Below, piece after piece: positions 17,973-25,597 of a stretch of 64,000 nucleotides of DNA. Positions within the stretch are counted from its first letter, which is position 1; every line of letters begins with the position of its first letter. The notes under the pieces are model-generated. The model did no database searches and was not told where the DNA came from. It worked only from the letters and a program-made list of their open reading frames with translations. Origin of the DNA: Acidobacteriaceae bacterium KBS 146. Its GTDB lineage: Bacteria; Acidobacteriota; Terriglobia; Terriglobales; Acidobacteriaceae. The translations under genes and the position numbers were made by a program. The stretch covers positions 3,162,001-3,226,000 of the forward strand of contig JHVA01000001.1 of NCBI GenBank assembly GCA_000688615.1, read 5' to 3'.

Positions 17973-18809
17973 TTGGCAGATCGGGTTCCATGCGAGTTCT
18001 TCCTCATCCGGTATGTTCCGGATGTAGTGAAGGGTGAGTTTACGAATATCGGCGTTGTGCTGCGCGAGGCAGGAGCCGACGGCAACGCGAATGCCGTGGT
18101 GCGGTTTACGCGCGACTGGAGCCGGGTGCGCTGCATGGATGCAGATGCGGACGTGGGCATGCTGGAGTCACTGGAGGCAGAGATCGTCGAGCGCCTGCGC
18201 CTGGGTGCGGCGGATACGAAGCCGGTACTCACGCTGCTCGAAGATACGCTGTCGAATTCGGTGCAGATCAGTGAGGCGCGGGCGTCGCTTGCGGAGAACG
18301 TTACTGCAGAGCTTGAGCAGCTGATGCGGATGTACGTGGAGCCGTTGAAGGTTAAACGGGAACGGAAGACGAGCGGAAGAGCCGCGATCGCAGCGGCGAT
18401 GCGCAACGAGTTCGAGCGTGCTGGCGTGTGGGGGCTGATGCGCAAGAGGATTGCGGCGTCGCTGTATACGCGGCCCGGAGATCCGATGAAGATCGACTGC
18501 GGCTACCGGGCCGAAGGGCTTATCCGGATGTTCCAGGCGGTGTCGCTGGAAGGCGATGTGGAGGCGGCCAAGGGGTTTGCTTATTCCGCTCCGCAGCTGC
18601 GCGAGGGCGTGGAGCGCGTGGAGAGTGCGACGCTGGAGCTGACGGCGGTTGTGGAGCCGCTGCGGCGAAGGGATACCGACGCTGAAGAGGAAGCGACGGA
18701 ACGATACCGGTTCGGTGTGGAAGCGATGGAGCGCGAGGCGATTCGCGTGGTGACGCTGAGCGACCTGGCTCGGGTAGCGGAGACGGCACGGCTGGAGTTG
18801 AGGGTGTAG
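17973..18809 (+). CDS. DUF3037 protein, partner of the HipA-like kinase
   Basis: A 278-residue protein. The N-terminal segment (FFLIRYVPDVVKGEFTNIGVVL) matches the DUF3037 pattern. It is mostly helical and charged after that. It begins at TTG, with GGAGG about 4 bases upstream, 129 bases after the kinase. HipA-like kinase and DUF3037 genes are often adjacent in bacteria, but the joint biochemical role is not established to my knowledge. Here the pair interrupts the packaging genes of the phage-like cluster. Possible roles are an antitoxin, a substrate or a regulator of the kinase. Confidence 0.7.
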   Translation: MADRVPCEFFLIRYVPDVVKGEFTNIGVVLREAGADGNANAVVRFTRDWSRVRCMDADADVGMLESLEAEIVERLRLGAADTKPVLTLLEDTLSNSVQISEARASLAENVTAELEQLMRMYVEPLKVKRERKTSGRAAIAAAMRNEFERAGVWGLMRKRIAASLYTRPGDPMKIDCGYRAEGLIRMFQAVSLEGDVEAAKGFAYSAPQLREGVERVESATLELTAVVEPLRRRDTDAEEEATERYRFGVEAMEREAIRVVTLSDLARVAETARLELRV

Positions 18810-18909
18810 CCGGAGCTTCTTTTTGCAGAGACGGATCTCGGTGAACTTTCGAGGAGTAAGTAGAAGCAGGTAAGGGTTAGAGATAGGAATTCGAGACGGA
18901 TCGCTGATT

Positions 18910-18945
18910 GGGCATGGCCTTCGGGCTGTGCCCTTTCATTTTTGG
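18910..18945 (+). terminator. UUCG hairpin plus T-tract before the portal gene
   Basis: GGGCATGGCC (18910-18919) pairs with GGCTGTGCCC (18924-18933), two wobble pairs, around a UUCG tetraloop, followed by TTTCATTTTT. The portal start is at 18979. Confidence 0.7.
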
Positions 18946-18978
18946 TGGCAGATCACAACGGAAGAGCGAGGTGAGCGA

Positions 18979-20223
18979 ATGGGAGTTCGGGGTGCAGTTA
19001 AGGATGTGTGGCAGAGGCTGGCCGGCGTGGAAGCCGCAGCGGGAGACAGAAAGACGAGGATGTTGCCGGCGGTCTTGACGCCGTATCGCGGGACGCGTCC
19101 TGGACAGGATGCGCTGCCGAAGGCCACACCGGCCAACCTTCGCCGGTTTGCAGAGACGCCTGTGGTTCGCCGCGCCATCAATGTGGTGAAGGACAAGGTC
19201 GCCAGCATGGACTGGCAGGTGCGGGTTCGCCGTGGGTATGTGCCGGCCGAGGTAGACAACGTGGACGAGAGGCTCGCCACGCTTCGCCGTTGCCTGGAGG
19301 AACCGAATGCGGCGGACAGCTTTCGTGTGTTGTGGGAGCAGGTGATTGAGGATCTGCTGGTCGGAGGCTTCGGCGCGGTCGAGATGGAGGCGACGGGAGA
19401 TCCGCTGCGGCCGTTTCAGCTTTGGGCGGTGGATGGTGCGACCATCCAGATCGACTGCCGATGGGAAGGTGATCCTGCTGCGCCGCGTTACGCGCAGGCG
19501 ACGGGAAGGCTGGGAGGCGATGCACAGATTGCCCTGCGCGACGACCAGCTGATGTATGTGCGGCTGAATCCGCGAACGCATACACCGTTTGGCCTGGGGA
19601 GACTGGAGGTGGCCTTCGAGACGGTAAACCAGTTTCTCAGCGCGCAGAGGTATGCGGGGCGCTTGGCTTCGAACTCCGTGGTGCAGTATGCGCTATGGCT
19701 GAACGAGGCGACGCCGGAGCAGCACGACCGTCTGATCCGCTGGTGGCAGGACGAGATTGAAGGCACCGGGCGGGTGCCGGTGCTGAGCAGCGAGAAGAAG
19801 CCGGAGGTGCTGCGCTTTGCCGGAGGCACGGATGCCGATCTGCGGCTGCAGTGGCAGGAGATGCTGATCCGGATGATCGCGAATGCGTTTGAGCTTCCGC
19901 CGATGTTGCTGGGAGTGGCGGGCGACGTCAATCGATCGACCGCGGCGGAGTTGGCGGATGAGGCGTTTCAAAGCGCGATCGTTCCCGTTGCCAAGCTGAT
20001 TGCCGAGCACATCACCCGCGATCTGTTTGCGAAGAAGCTGGGCTGGCGCGAGTTCGAGTTCTGCTTCAACGAGCTGGAAGGACGCGACGAGGCCAGCGAG
20101 GCCGCGATCCAGAAGACTCTGATCGAAGCAGGTGTGTTGACGGTCGATGAGGTTCGGGCGATGCGTGGTCTTCCACCGCTTGCGACCCTTGCACCGCTTC
20201 CAACCGGGGAGGCGCAGCAGTGA
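18979..20223 (+). CDS. phage portal protein
   Basis: About 414 residues. The pattern fits HK97/lambda-type portals: VVRRAINVVKDKVASMDW near the N-terminus, a central LMYVRLNPRTHTPFGLGRLE block and the MLLGVAGDVNRSTAAELADEAF block. It would form the DNA channel at one capsid vertex and dock the terminase. The start at 18979 has GAGGTGAGCGA upstream; an ATG at 18928 lies inside the hairpin leader. It overlaps the following gene at GTGA. Only the HipA-like/DUF3037 pair separates it from terminase. Confidence 0.8.
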   Translation: MGVRGAVKDVWQRLAGVEAAAGDRKTRMLPAVLTPYRGTRPGQDALPKATPANLRRFAETPVVRRAINVVKDKVASMDWQVRVRRGYVPAEVDNVDERLATLRRCLEEPNAADSFRVLWEQVIEDLLVGGFGAVEMEATGDPLRPFQLWAVDGATIQIDCRWEGDPAAPRYAQATGRLGGDAQIALRDDQLMYVRLNPRTHTPFGLGRLEVAFETVNQFLSAQRYAGRLASNSVVQYALWLNEATPEQHDRLIRWWQDEIEGTGRVPVLSSEKKPEVLRFAGGTDADLRLQWQEMLIRMIANAFELPPMLLGVAGDVNRSTAAELADEAFQSAIVPVAKLIAEHITRDLFAKKLGWREFEFCFNELEGRDEASEAAIQKTLIEAGVLTVDEVRAMRGLPPLATLAPLPTGEAQQ

Positions 20224-22571
20224 AGATTACGATCGACAACCTCGATGGGGCGGGAGCACGGGACTACAGCGTTACTGTCTCGACGGATGGGCCGCTAAAG
20301 ATCGAGCGCACGCTGAATGCTCCCTCGCGTTGCACAGGGATGCTGGACCTGAGCGCGACCAGCCTGCCCGCTCCACTGAGAAGGGCACGCGTGGTGGTGA
20401 CGGCGGATGCAGGCGCGGTGTTGTTTACGGGGTATCTCGCGACCGAGCCTGCCGGGATCTATGCCGGTGTGACGACGACGGGACCGGTCCACCGGTACGT
20501 CTTCAGCGCGATCAGCGATGAGTGGCTGCTTGATAAGCAGGTACTTGCCGGTGGAGGGACGGGGCTGGCACAGACCGGCGGTGAGCTTTTGCGGAGGCTG
20601 ACGAGCCGTGTAGACGCGGGGACCTTTACCACCGATGCGGTGGCCGATGCGGGCACCGTAGGCGTCTTCGCTCCGGCACAGACCGCCCCGTGGTCGGCGA
20701 ATGCAGGCGAGATCGCAAACGCGGCCTATGCGTCGTACCGCGTGCTGGATGGGGCGCTGAGCCTGCAGACGGTGGGCTCCACGACGCATGTGTTGCACGA
20801 CGGCGACGGCACGCTGAATGTGGCGGCGCTGCGGACCGCCTCGGTGCGTGAGCTGGCCAACGACGTGACGCTGAGTGGCGATATGGAACCGGCGGCTTAT
20901 ATTGCTGAGACCTTTCAGGGCGATGGCACGACGAGCGTCTTCGACCTTGCGGAGGCACCGTACCGTCCGACGCGCATCACGCGGAGGGCGGCAAGTTCTA
21001 CGGCCTCCCAGATCTTTCTCGATAGCTTCAATCAGGGAAGGATCAATCCGCAGATATGGTCGGCTACGGACCCGGGCCAGTTTCTGTCGATCACGTCGGC
21101 GGGGCTGACGATGGCGGGCGGCAACGGTCTCGATGGACAGACGGTGCTCTCGGCGCTGGATCTCATCGAGATGGGAGGCACGCTTGTCGTCGAGGTGGGC
21201 AGCGTCGTGCTCAGCAGCCCCAGCACCGGCATCGTGTGCGGGCTGTACAACGGGCTGGTGCAGCGCGCGAATTGTTTTGCCGGTTATAACGCCCGGCAGA
21301 GCGGCGGCGCGACGCTAGTTGTTCCTCTTGTGAATGGTGTCGAGGTGGGAACTCCGTTTACGGCGCTGAACGGGCACAAGTACACGCTGCGTATTCGGCT
21401 GCACTGCCCGGAGACGGAGCGTGTGCGGCAGACGTGGTACACGATGGTGGATGGTGTGACGGAGGCCTTCGGCGGCGGTTCAGTCGAGGCGCCGATGTCG
21501 CTCCTGTTTGAGCTGGTGGATGAGGGCGTGGCTTCGAGCACGCCTGCGGTGGTGCTGTATTCGGGCCAGGTTGCAACCTCGCCGGCGCGCTGCAGCTTTG
21601 CGGTGGTTAACAGCGTCGAGCTGATTGGTTCGCTGGGATATTGCAGAATCACGCAGGCGGGTTCGGTGTGGATGGTCAGTACGTTTGCCGACGGCTCGCA
21701 GCAGGTGCGGATGACGGGGGCTGCGGGCGAGGGGGTCGACTGCATGGTGTCGCCGGCGGGGAGGATCACGTTCTTCGCGGGACGGATTCCTGTGGTGGGC
21801 GAGCGCTTCACGGTGTGGTATCGCGGACGTCGAAGATCGGTGGCAAGGCTCAACGATGCGGCCAGTGTCAGTGCTGAGCAGGAGGGCGGCATTCCCGGAA
21901 CGGCGCGTTGGACCGGCAAGGTGCTGCAGCCGCCAGCGCGCAGTACGGCGGATTGCGAAGCTGCGGCGCAGGCGGTGTTGCGGTTCGCCTCCAGCCGGTC
22001 GGCGGCGATCTCGGGCAGCTACGCGCTGGTGAATCCCGCGGACGATATCTGGCCGGGGGATGCGCTGGATCTGGGGTCGGGGAACGTATCAGGGGCCGAT
22101 TCGCTGAAGGTGATGGTGCGTAAGGTGACGGTCGACGACGGGCATGCGCGGCCAGAGTTAATGCAATATCAGCTCGAGTTTGCCAATGACTGGGCTGAGG
22201 CATTGGGAGTGAAGCTGTCGGAGTCAGTTGCTGTGGATGCGTTGCTGCCGGAGACGGCGTCGAGCGCGCCGGGAGCGGTACTAGCGAATCTGCAGAACCT
22301 GCAACTGGTGAGCGCAAACGGCACGGAGCTGCAGGTGGATGCGGGAACCGATCCTTCGCCGGGTGGAGGCTTCGAGGTGCGACGGCGCGACTGGAACTTC
22401 GGCCCATTTGTTGACCAGGACCTGGTGCTGCGAAGCCCGGTGCGAAGTTTTTCCATCCCGCGGGAGTCACAGGTGGAACGCTACTACGTGCGGATGTACG
22501 ACGGATCGAATCCGCCGGTGTATTCGCGATTTTCAAGTGCGGTGTTTACAGATTTGCCAGTCTCGTTTTGA
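20220..22571 (+). CDS. tail hub/baseplate-like protein with concanavalin-like insert
   Basis: A 783-residue protein with a GTG start coupled to the portal stop. The N-terminal 200 residues are beta-rich, with a tail-hub-like pattern (VLFTGYLATEPAG, HRYVFSAISDEW). A LamG/concanavalin-like insert spans about residues 265-430 (FLDSFNQGRINPQIWSA...). The C-terminal part returns to a hub-like segment (DIWPGDALDLGSG, VMVRKVTVDDGHA). It probably lies at the tail tip and may contact host surface sugars. Assignment is inferred from order and fold-like patterns. Confidence 0.5.
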   Translation: MKITIDNLDGAGARDYSVTVSTDGPLKIERTLNAPSRCTGMLDLSATSLPAPLRRARVVVTADAGAVLFTGYLATEPAGIYAGVTTTGPVHRYVFSAISDEWLLDKQVLAGGGTGLAQTGGELLRRLTSRVDAGTFTTDAVADAGTVGVFAPAQTAPWSANAGEIANAAYASYRVLDGALSLQTVGSTTHVLHDGDGTLNVAALRTASVRELANDVTLSGDMEPAAYIAETFQGDGTTSVFDLAEAPYRPTRITRRAASSTASQIFLDSFNQGRINPQIWSATDPGQFLSITSAGLTMAGGNGLDGQTVLSALDLIEMGGTLVVEVGSVVLSSPSTGIVCGLYNGLVQRANCFAGYNARQSGGATLVVPLVNGVEVGTPFTALNGHKYTLRIRLHCPETERVRQTWYTMVDGVTEAFGGGSVEAPMSLLFELVDEGVASSTPAVVLYSGQVATSPARCSFAVVNSVELIGSLGYCRITQAGSVWMVSTFADGSQQVRMTGAAGEGVDCMVSPAGRITFFAGRIPVVGERFTVWYRGRRRSVARLNDAASVSAEQEGGIPGTARWTGKVLQPPARSTADCEAAAQAVLRFASSRSAAISGSYALVNPADDIWPGDALDLGSGNVSGADSLKVMVRKVTVDDGHARPELMQYQLEFANDWAEALGVKLSESVAVDALLPETASSAPGAVLANLQNLQLVSANGTELQVDAGTDPSPGGGFEVRRRDWNFGPFVDQDLVLRSPVRSFSIPRESQVERYYVRMYDGSNPPVYSRFSSAVFTDLPVSF

Positions 22572-22593
22572 CGGGCGCGGCGGGAGCGGCGTG

Positions 22594-22809
22594 ATGACGG
22601 AATTTGAAGGAAGGGTCCTTGGGGACTTGCGGGTGTTGAAGAGTCAGATGGATCAGCTGATGGGGATCGGCCAGCCAGGGAGACTGACACAACTGGAGGG
22701 ACGCGTCGAGCGACATGAGCGCAGCGTGCAGCGGGTGAAGGGCTTTACCACCGCTGTGGGCGCGCTGGTGACGTTGGCGCACCTGGCGATCGATTACTTC
22801 CGTAGGTAG
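22594..22809 (+). CDS. small XhlA-like coiled-coil membrane protein
   Basis: A 71-residue protein with a coiled coil (RLTQLEGRVERHERSVQRVKG) followed by one C-terminal membrane segment (FTTAVGALVTLAHLAIDYF). This layout matches XhlA-type phage lysis/holin accessory proteins. A GTG three bases earlier is an alternative start. It directly follows the tail-hub-like gene. No endolysin was recognised beside it. Confidence 0.5.
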   Translation: MTEFEGRVLGDLRVLKSQMDQLMGIGQPGRLTQLEGRVERHERSVQRVKGFTTAVGALVTLAHLAIDYFRR

Positions 22810-22839
22810 CGGACATACAACGAATCGAAGGAGGAAGCG

Positions 22840-23100
22840 ATGGATTTTCTGAAGATCTTTCTGCGCGCGCTGGCGTTTCTGCCGGCCGCGCTGCACGGCA
22901 CCGAAGCCCTGATAGGAGAGGGCGGGGGCGAGCACAAGAAGAAGGCTGCGCTGGAGATTGTGGGTGCGGCCATCAACATCACCGATGCGGTCACGACGAA
23001 GCAGATCGCGGATGCCGACCGCTTTACCGCGGGCCTGAGCGCCATTATCGACGGCGTAGTGGAGTGCCTGAACGCCAGTGTGTGGGCCAAACAGGGCTAG
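22840..23100 (+). CDS. small holin-like / unknown phage protein
   Basis: An 86-residue protein with AGGAGG upstream. The N-terminus is hydrophobic (FLKIFLRALAFLPAALHG), followed by a charged hinge and a helical C-terminus that resembles the end of the protein at 5643-6020. It closes the phage-like gene cluster. Function unknown; a holin partner of the preceding XhlA-like protein is the simplest guess. Confidence 0.45.
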   Translation: MDFLKIFLRALAFLPAALHGTEALIGEGGGEHKKKAALEIVGAAINITDAVTTKQIADADRFTAGLSAIIDGVVECLNASVWAKQG

Positions 23101-23305
23101 CGGCGACGAAGGGAGTCACTGAAGCAGATCATGTCAGCGAAGCGGCGTCGAAGCGGAGTCAAAGGATCTGCGGTTTTTCCGCCGGGTGCGCTTGCTGGTG
23201 AGTGTCACTTGAGGATTTGCTGGATAGAAGGAGGTTCCTCCATGGGTTTCTCAAGCGAATGAGTGCTGTGACTAGTGCTATCGGTTATGGCGCTTCGAGT
23301 GGAAC

Positions 23306-23355
23306 CGCAGATCCTTCGACTGCGCGGCTACGCCGCTTCGCTCAGGATGACACTT
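23306..23355. repeat. REP-like intergenic repeat
   Basis: CGCAGATCCTTCGACTGCG-gcggctacgccgc-TTCGCTCAGGATGACAC forms an imperfect palindrome around the hairpin GCGGCTACGCCGC. Related fragments occur near 7668, 15270, 16820, 23150, 27775, 51861 and 54114. It seems to be a dispersed host repeat rather than part of a gene. The 23101-23478 gap contains only repeats. Confidence 0.7.
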
Positions 23356-23358
23356 CCT

Positions 23359-23430
23359 CAACGAGCAACGAGCAACGAGCAACGAGCAACGAGCAACGAG
23401 CAACGAGCAACGAGCAACGAGCAACGAGCA
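23359..23430. repeat. heptamer tandem repeat (CAACGAG)x10
   Basis: Ten perfect copies of CAACGAG (23359-23428) plus two bases. The unit is 7 bases, so any reading frame cycles through SNEQRAT-type peptides; it is not a coding repeat. It adjoins the REP-like repeat and lies near the end of the DNA ligase gene. Confidence 0.95.
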
Positions 23431-23478
23431 GGCGCTAACAGTCCCTGGCGTGGCAGGTCCTGTATGTCCTTGGTTTTG

Positions 23479-24561
23479 TCAGCGGCCGGTGGCGAAGATG
23501 CTAGCCAGCTCGTGCGGAGCAACGACTTCAAGCTGCTCGTAGGTGCAGGCCTCGGGCGGCTTGTCGGTTCGCCAGCGGCGGAACTGGGACATGTGGCGGA
23601 AGCGATTGCCCTGCATGTGCTCATAGGCAACCTCGACGACGAGTTCGGGACGCAGGGGCTGCCAGGAGAGGTCCTTGCCCTGGCTCCATCGGCTCTGACC
23701 ACCGGGCATACGCTTTCCTCCGCCCTCGGTCTCACTCTCGTTCCATGCTCGCCAGGGGTGGTTCTGGAGTGCGTTCTTACGATATGGTTCGAGGAATTCA
23801 ACCAGCTCGCGGCGTTTCTTCTGGGTAAAGCTGGCGCAGACACCGACGTGTTGCAGTGCGCCCGTGCCATCGTAGAGACCGAGCAGCAGTGAGCCGATCG
23901 CCTCGTTCTCTGCGTCTTTGTGCCAGCGGAAGCCCGCGACGACACAATCGCAGTCGCGCTCGTGCTTCACCTTCAGCATGGTGCGCTTGTTGGGTGCGTA
24001 GACGCCGTCGACCGGCTTCGCCATGACGCCGTCGAGGCCTGCGCCTTCGAAGCGGCGAAACCAGTCCTTTGCTGTGGCGCCGTCGCGTGTGGCGGGGGTG
24101 AGGTGGATCGGAGGCTTTGCCGATGCGAGCAGCGACTCGAGCTCCGAGCGGCGCGTTTTAAAGGGTTCGCCGGTCAGGTCGCGATCGCCGATGGCAAGCA
24201 CGTCGAAGAAGACGACGGAGGCGGGAATCTGCTGGGAGAGCAGCTTGATGCGTGAGGCTGCGGGATGAATGCGAAGCTGCAGGGCGTCGAAGTCGAGCCC
24301 ATTGGGTCCAGCGATGACGATCTCTCCATCGAGCACGCAGCGCTGGGGCAGTTGCGACTTCAGAGGATCGAAGAGCTCAGGAAAGTAGCGATCGAGCGGT
24401 TTCTGATCTCGGCTCTGCAGCAGAAGCTCATCGCCATCGCGAAAGATGAGGGCGCGGAAGCCATCCCATTTGGGTTCGAAGATCCAGGCGCCGTCTTCGG
24501 GGATCTCGTCGACGCGCTTGGCGAGCATGGGCAGCAGCGGTGGAGAGACGGGAAGCTTCAC
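23479..24561 (-). CDS. ATP-dependent DNA ligase (LigC/LigD-ligase type)
   Basis: A 360-residue ligase. The adenylation motif EPKWDGFRAL places the nucleophile Lys at about 31. LDGEIVI and VMAKPVDGVYAPNKRTMLKVKH represent later nucleotidyltransferase motifs, and an OB-fold follows. Length matches stand-alone bacterial ATP ligases related to the ligase domain of LigD, used in non-homologous end joining or short-patch repair. No Ku or polymerase domain is nearby. It is convergent with the phage-like cluster and marks the right-hand chromosome. Confidence 0.88.
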   Translation of the reverse strand: MKLPVSPPLLPMLAKRVDEIPEDGAWIFEPKWDGFRALIFRDGDELLLQSRDQKPLDRYFPELFDPLKSQLPQRCVLDGEIVIAGPNGLDFDALQLRIHPAASRIKLLSQQIPASVVFFDVLAIGDRDLTGEPFKTRRSELESLLASAKPPIHLTPATRDGATAKDWFRRFEGAGLDGVMAKPVDGVYAPNKRTMLKVKHERDCDCVVAGFRWHKDAENEAIGSLLLGLYDGTGALQHVGVCASFTQKKRRELVEFLEPYRKNALQNHPWRAWNESETEGGGKRMPGGQSRWSQGKDLSWQPLRPELVVEVAYEHMQGNRFRHMSQFRRWRTDKPPEACTYEQLEVVAPHELASIFATGR

Positions 24562-24652
24562 GCTTGTGATGGTATACCGGTGCTTGCCCGGCCTCCTTGA
24601 TGCGTTAGAGGCACCTTGTCCCCCTCGGGTTTGTCTCCCGAGAACACAATCC

Positions 24653-25498
24653 TTACACCCAGGCGCTGACGATGCGGCCTGCGCTGCCCATCAGTTTCAG
24701 ATTGTCTTTGCGGCTTGCAAGGTAGCGCTGGTTGAGTTGAGGGGCTCCGAGGTCTTCCGGGTCGCGGAAGTCGCTGAGCTCTGCGGCCATCTCGGAGGGC
24801 GTGAAGAAGAGCTGAAAGGGTTCACCTGCAAGCTGCACGCGTGCGGACAGAGAGTCATGCGCGAGCTGCTCGAGAAACGGCAATGCGGAGCGCGGTTGAC
24901 CGTAGTCCATGACGACGCCGCTACCTTCTGGAGATGCGGCAATGAGCGACAGGGTCGATCGAAAGGCTGCGCTGGTGAGATAGGGCACGACTCCGAGCCC
25001 TGCGAAGAAGGCCGGACGAGTGGTGTCGAACCCGGCGGCGGCCAGCTGGGCGGCGAGCTGCTGATGCTCGAAGTCGACGGGAACGTAGGTGAGCGATGCA
25101 GGCACGGCGATGTTGTTGGCAACGAGAAGATCGCGCTTCCACTGCTGGGTGGCTGGATGATCGACCTCAAACACATGCAGCTGCGGATAGGGATTGCGAT
25201 GGGCGAAGGTATCGAGCCCGGCGCCGAGCAGAACATACTGCGTGACACCCCGCGCAACGGCCTGGGCGAGCAGGTCTTCGGCGTAGCGGCTGCGGACCAC
25301 CATATGGGCCCGCAAGGAGACGGAGTGCGGTTTGTTGCGCTTGAACTGCGTTCGCTCGATCTCAGGGAGATACTCGCGCCCGAGAATGGGGACGGCGAAG
25401 GGATCGTTGAGGACGAGCGGCTCTGCGTCGTAGAGCTGGTGCGCTGCGCGGCGCATAGCGACACGAAGTGCGGTGCGGGAGGGGCGGGCGGCTTCCAT
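24653..25498 (-). CDS. class I SAM-dependent methyltransferase (leucine carboxyl methyltransferase-like)
   Basis: A 281-residue protein. The SAM-binding GAGLDTFAHR motif and VFEVDHPATQQWK segment are typical of the PF04072/TIGR00027-type bacterial methyltransferases. The N-terminal RTALRVAMRRAAHQ and YDAEPLVLNDPFAV also fit. Substrate unknown. It is transcribed convergently to nothing and divergently from murJ. Confidence 0.85.
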   Translation of the reverse strand: MEAARPSRTALRVAMRRAAHQLYDAEPLVLNDPFAVPILGREYLPEIERTQFKRNKPHSVSLRAHMVVRSRYAEDLLAQAVARGVTQYVLLGAGLDTFAHRNPYPQLHVFEVDHPATQQWKRDLLVANNIAVPASLTYVPVDFEHQQLAAQLAAAGFDTTRPAFFAGLGVVPYLTSAAFRSTLSLIAASPEGSGVVMDYGQPRSALPFLEQLAHDSLSARVQLAGEPFQLFFTPSEMAAELSDFRDPEDLGAPQLNQRYLASRKDNLKLMGSAGRIVSAWV

Positions 25499-25597
25499 GA
25501 GGTGAGTTTAACGGGACCCGGAGGATAGGGACAGGTTTTGTGAGACATCCGAAGAGACTGCGAATCCACCTGTGGAACCGGTAGAGTTAAAGATACG

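Noticed and set aside
23359-23430. Possible CRISPR array
   Set aside because: Only a contiguous 7-base repeat; no spacers and no cas genes.
23202-23892. Open frames with SNEQRATS peptide repeats
   Set aside because: Produced by the heptamer repeat and by the antisense strand of the DNA ligase gene; no codon or start support.
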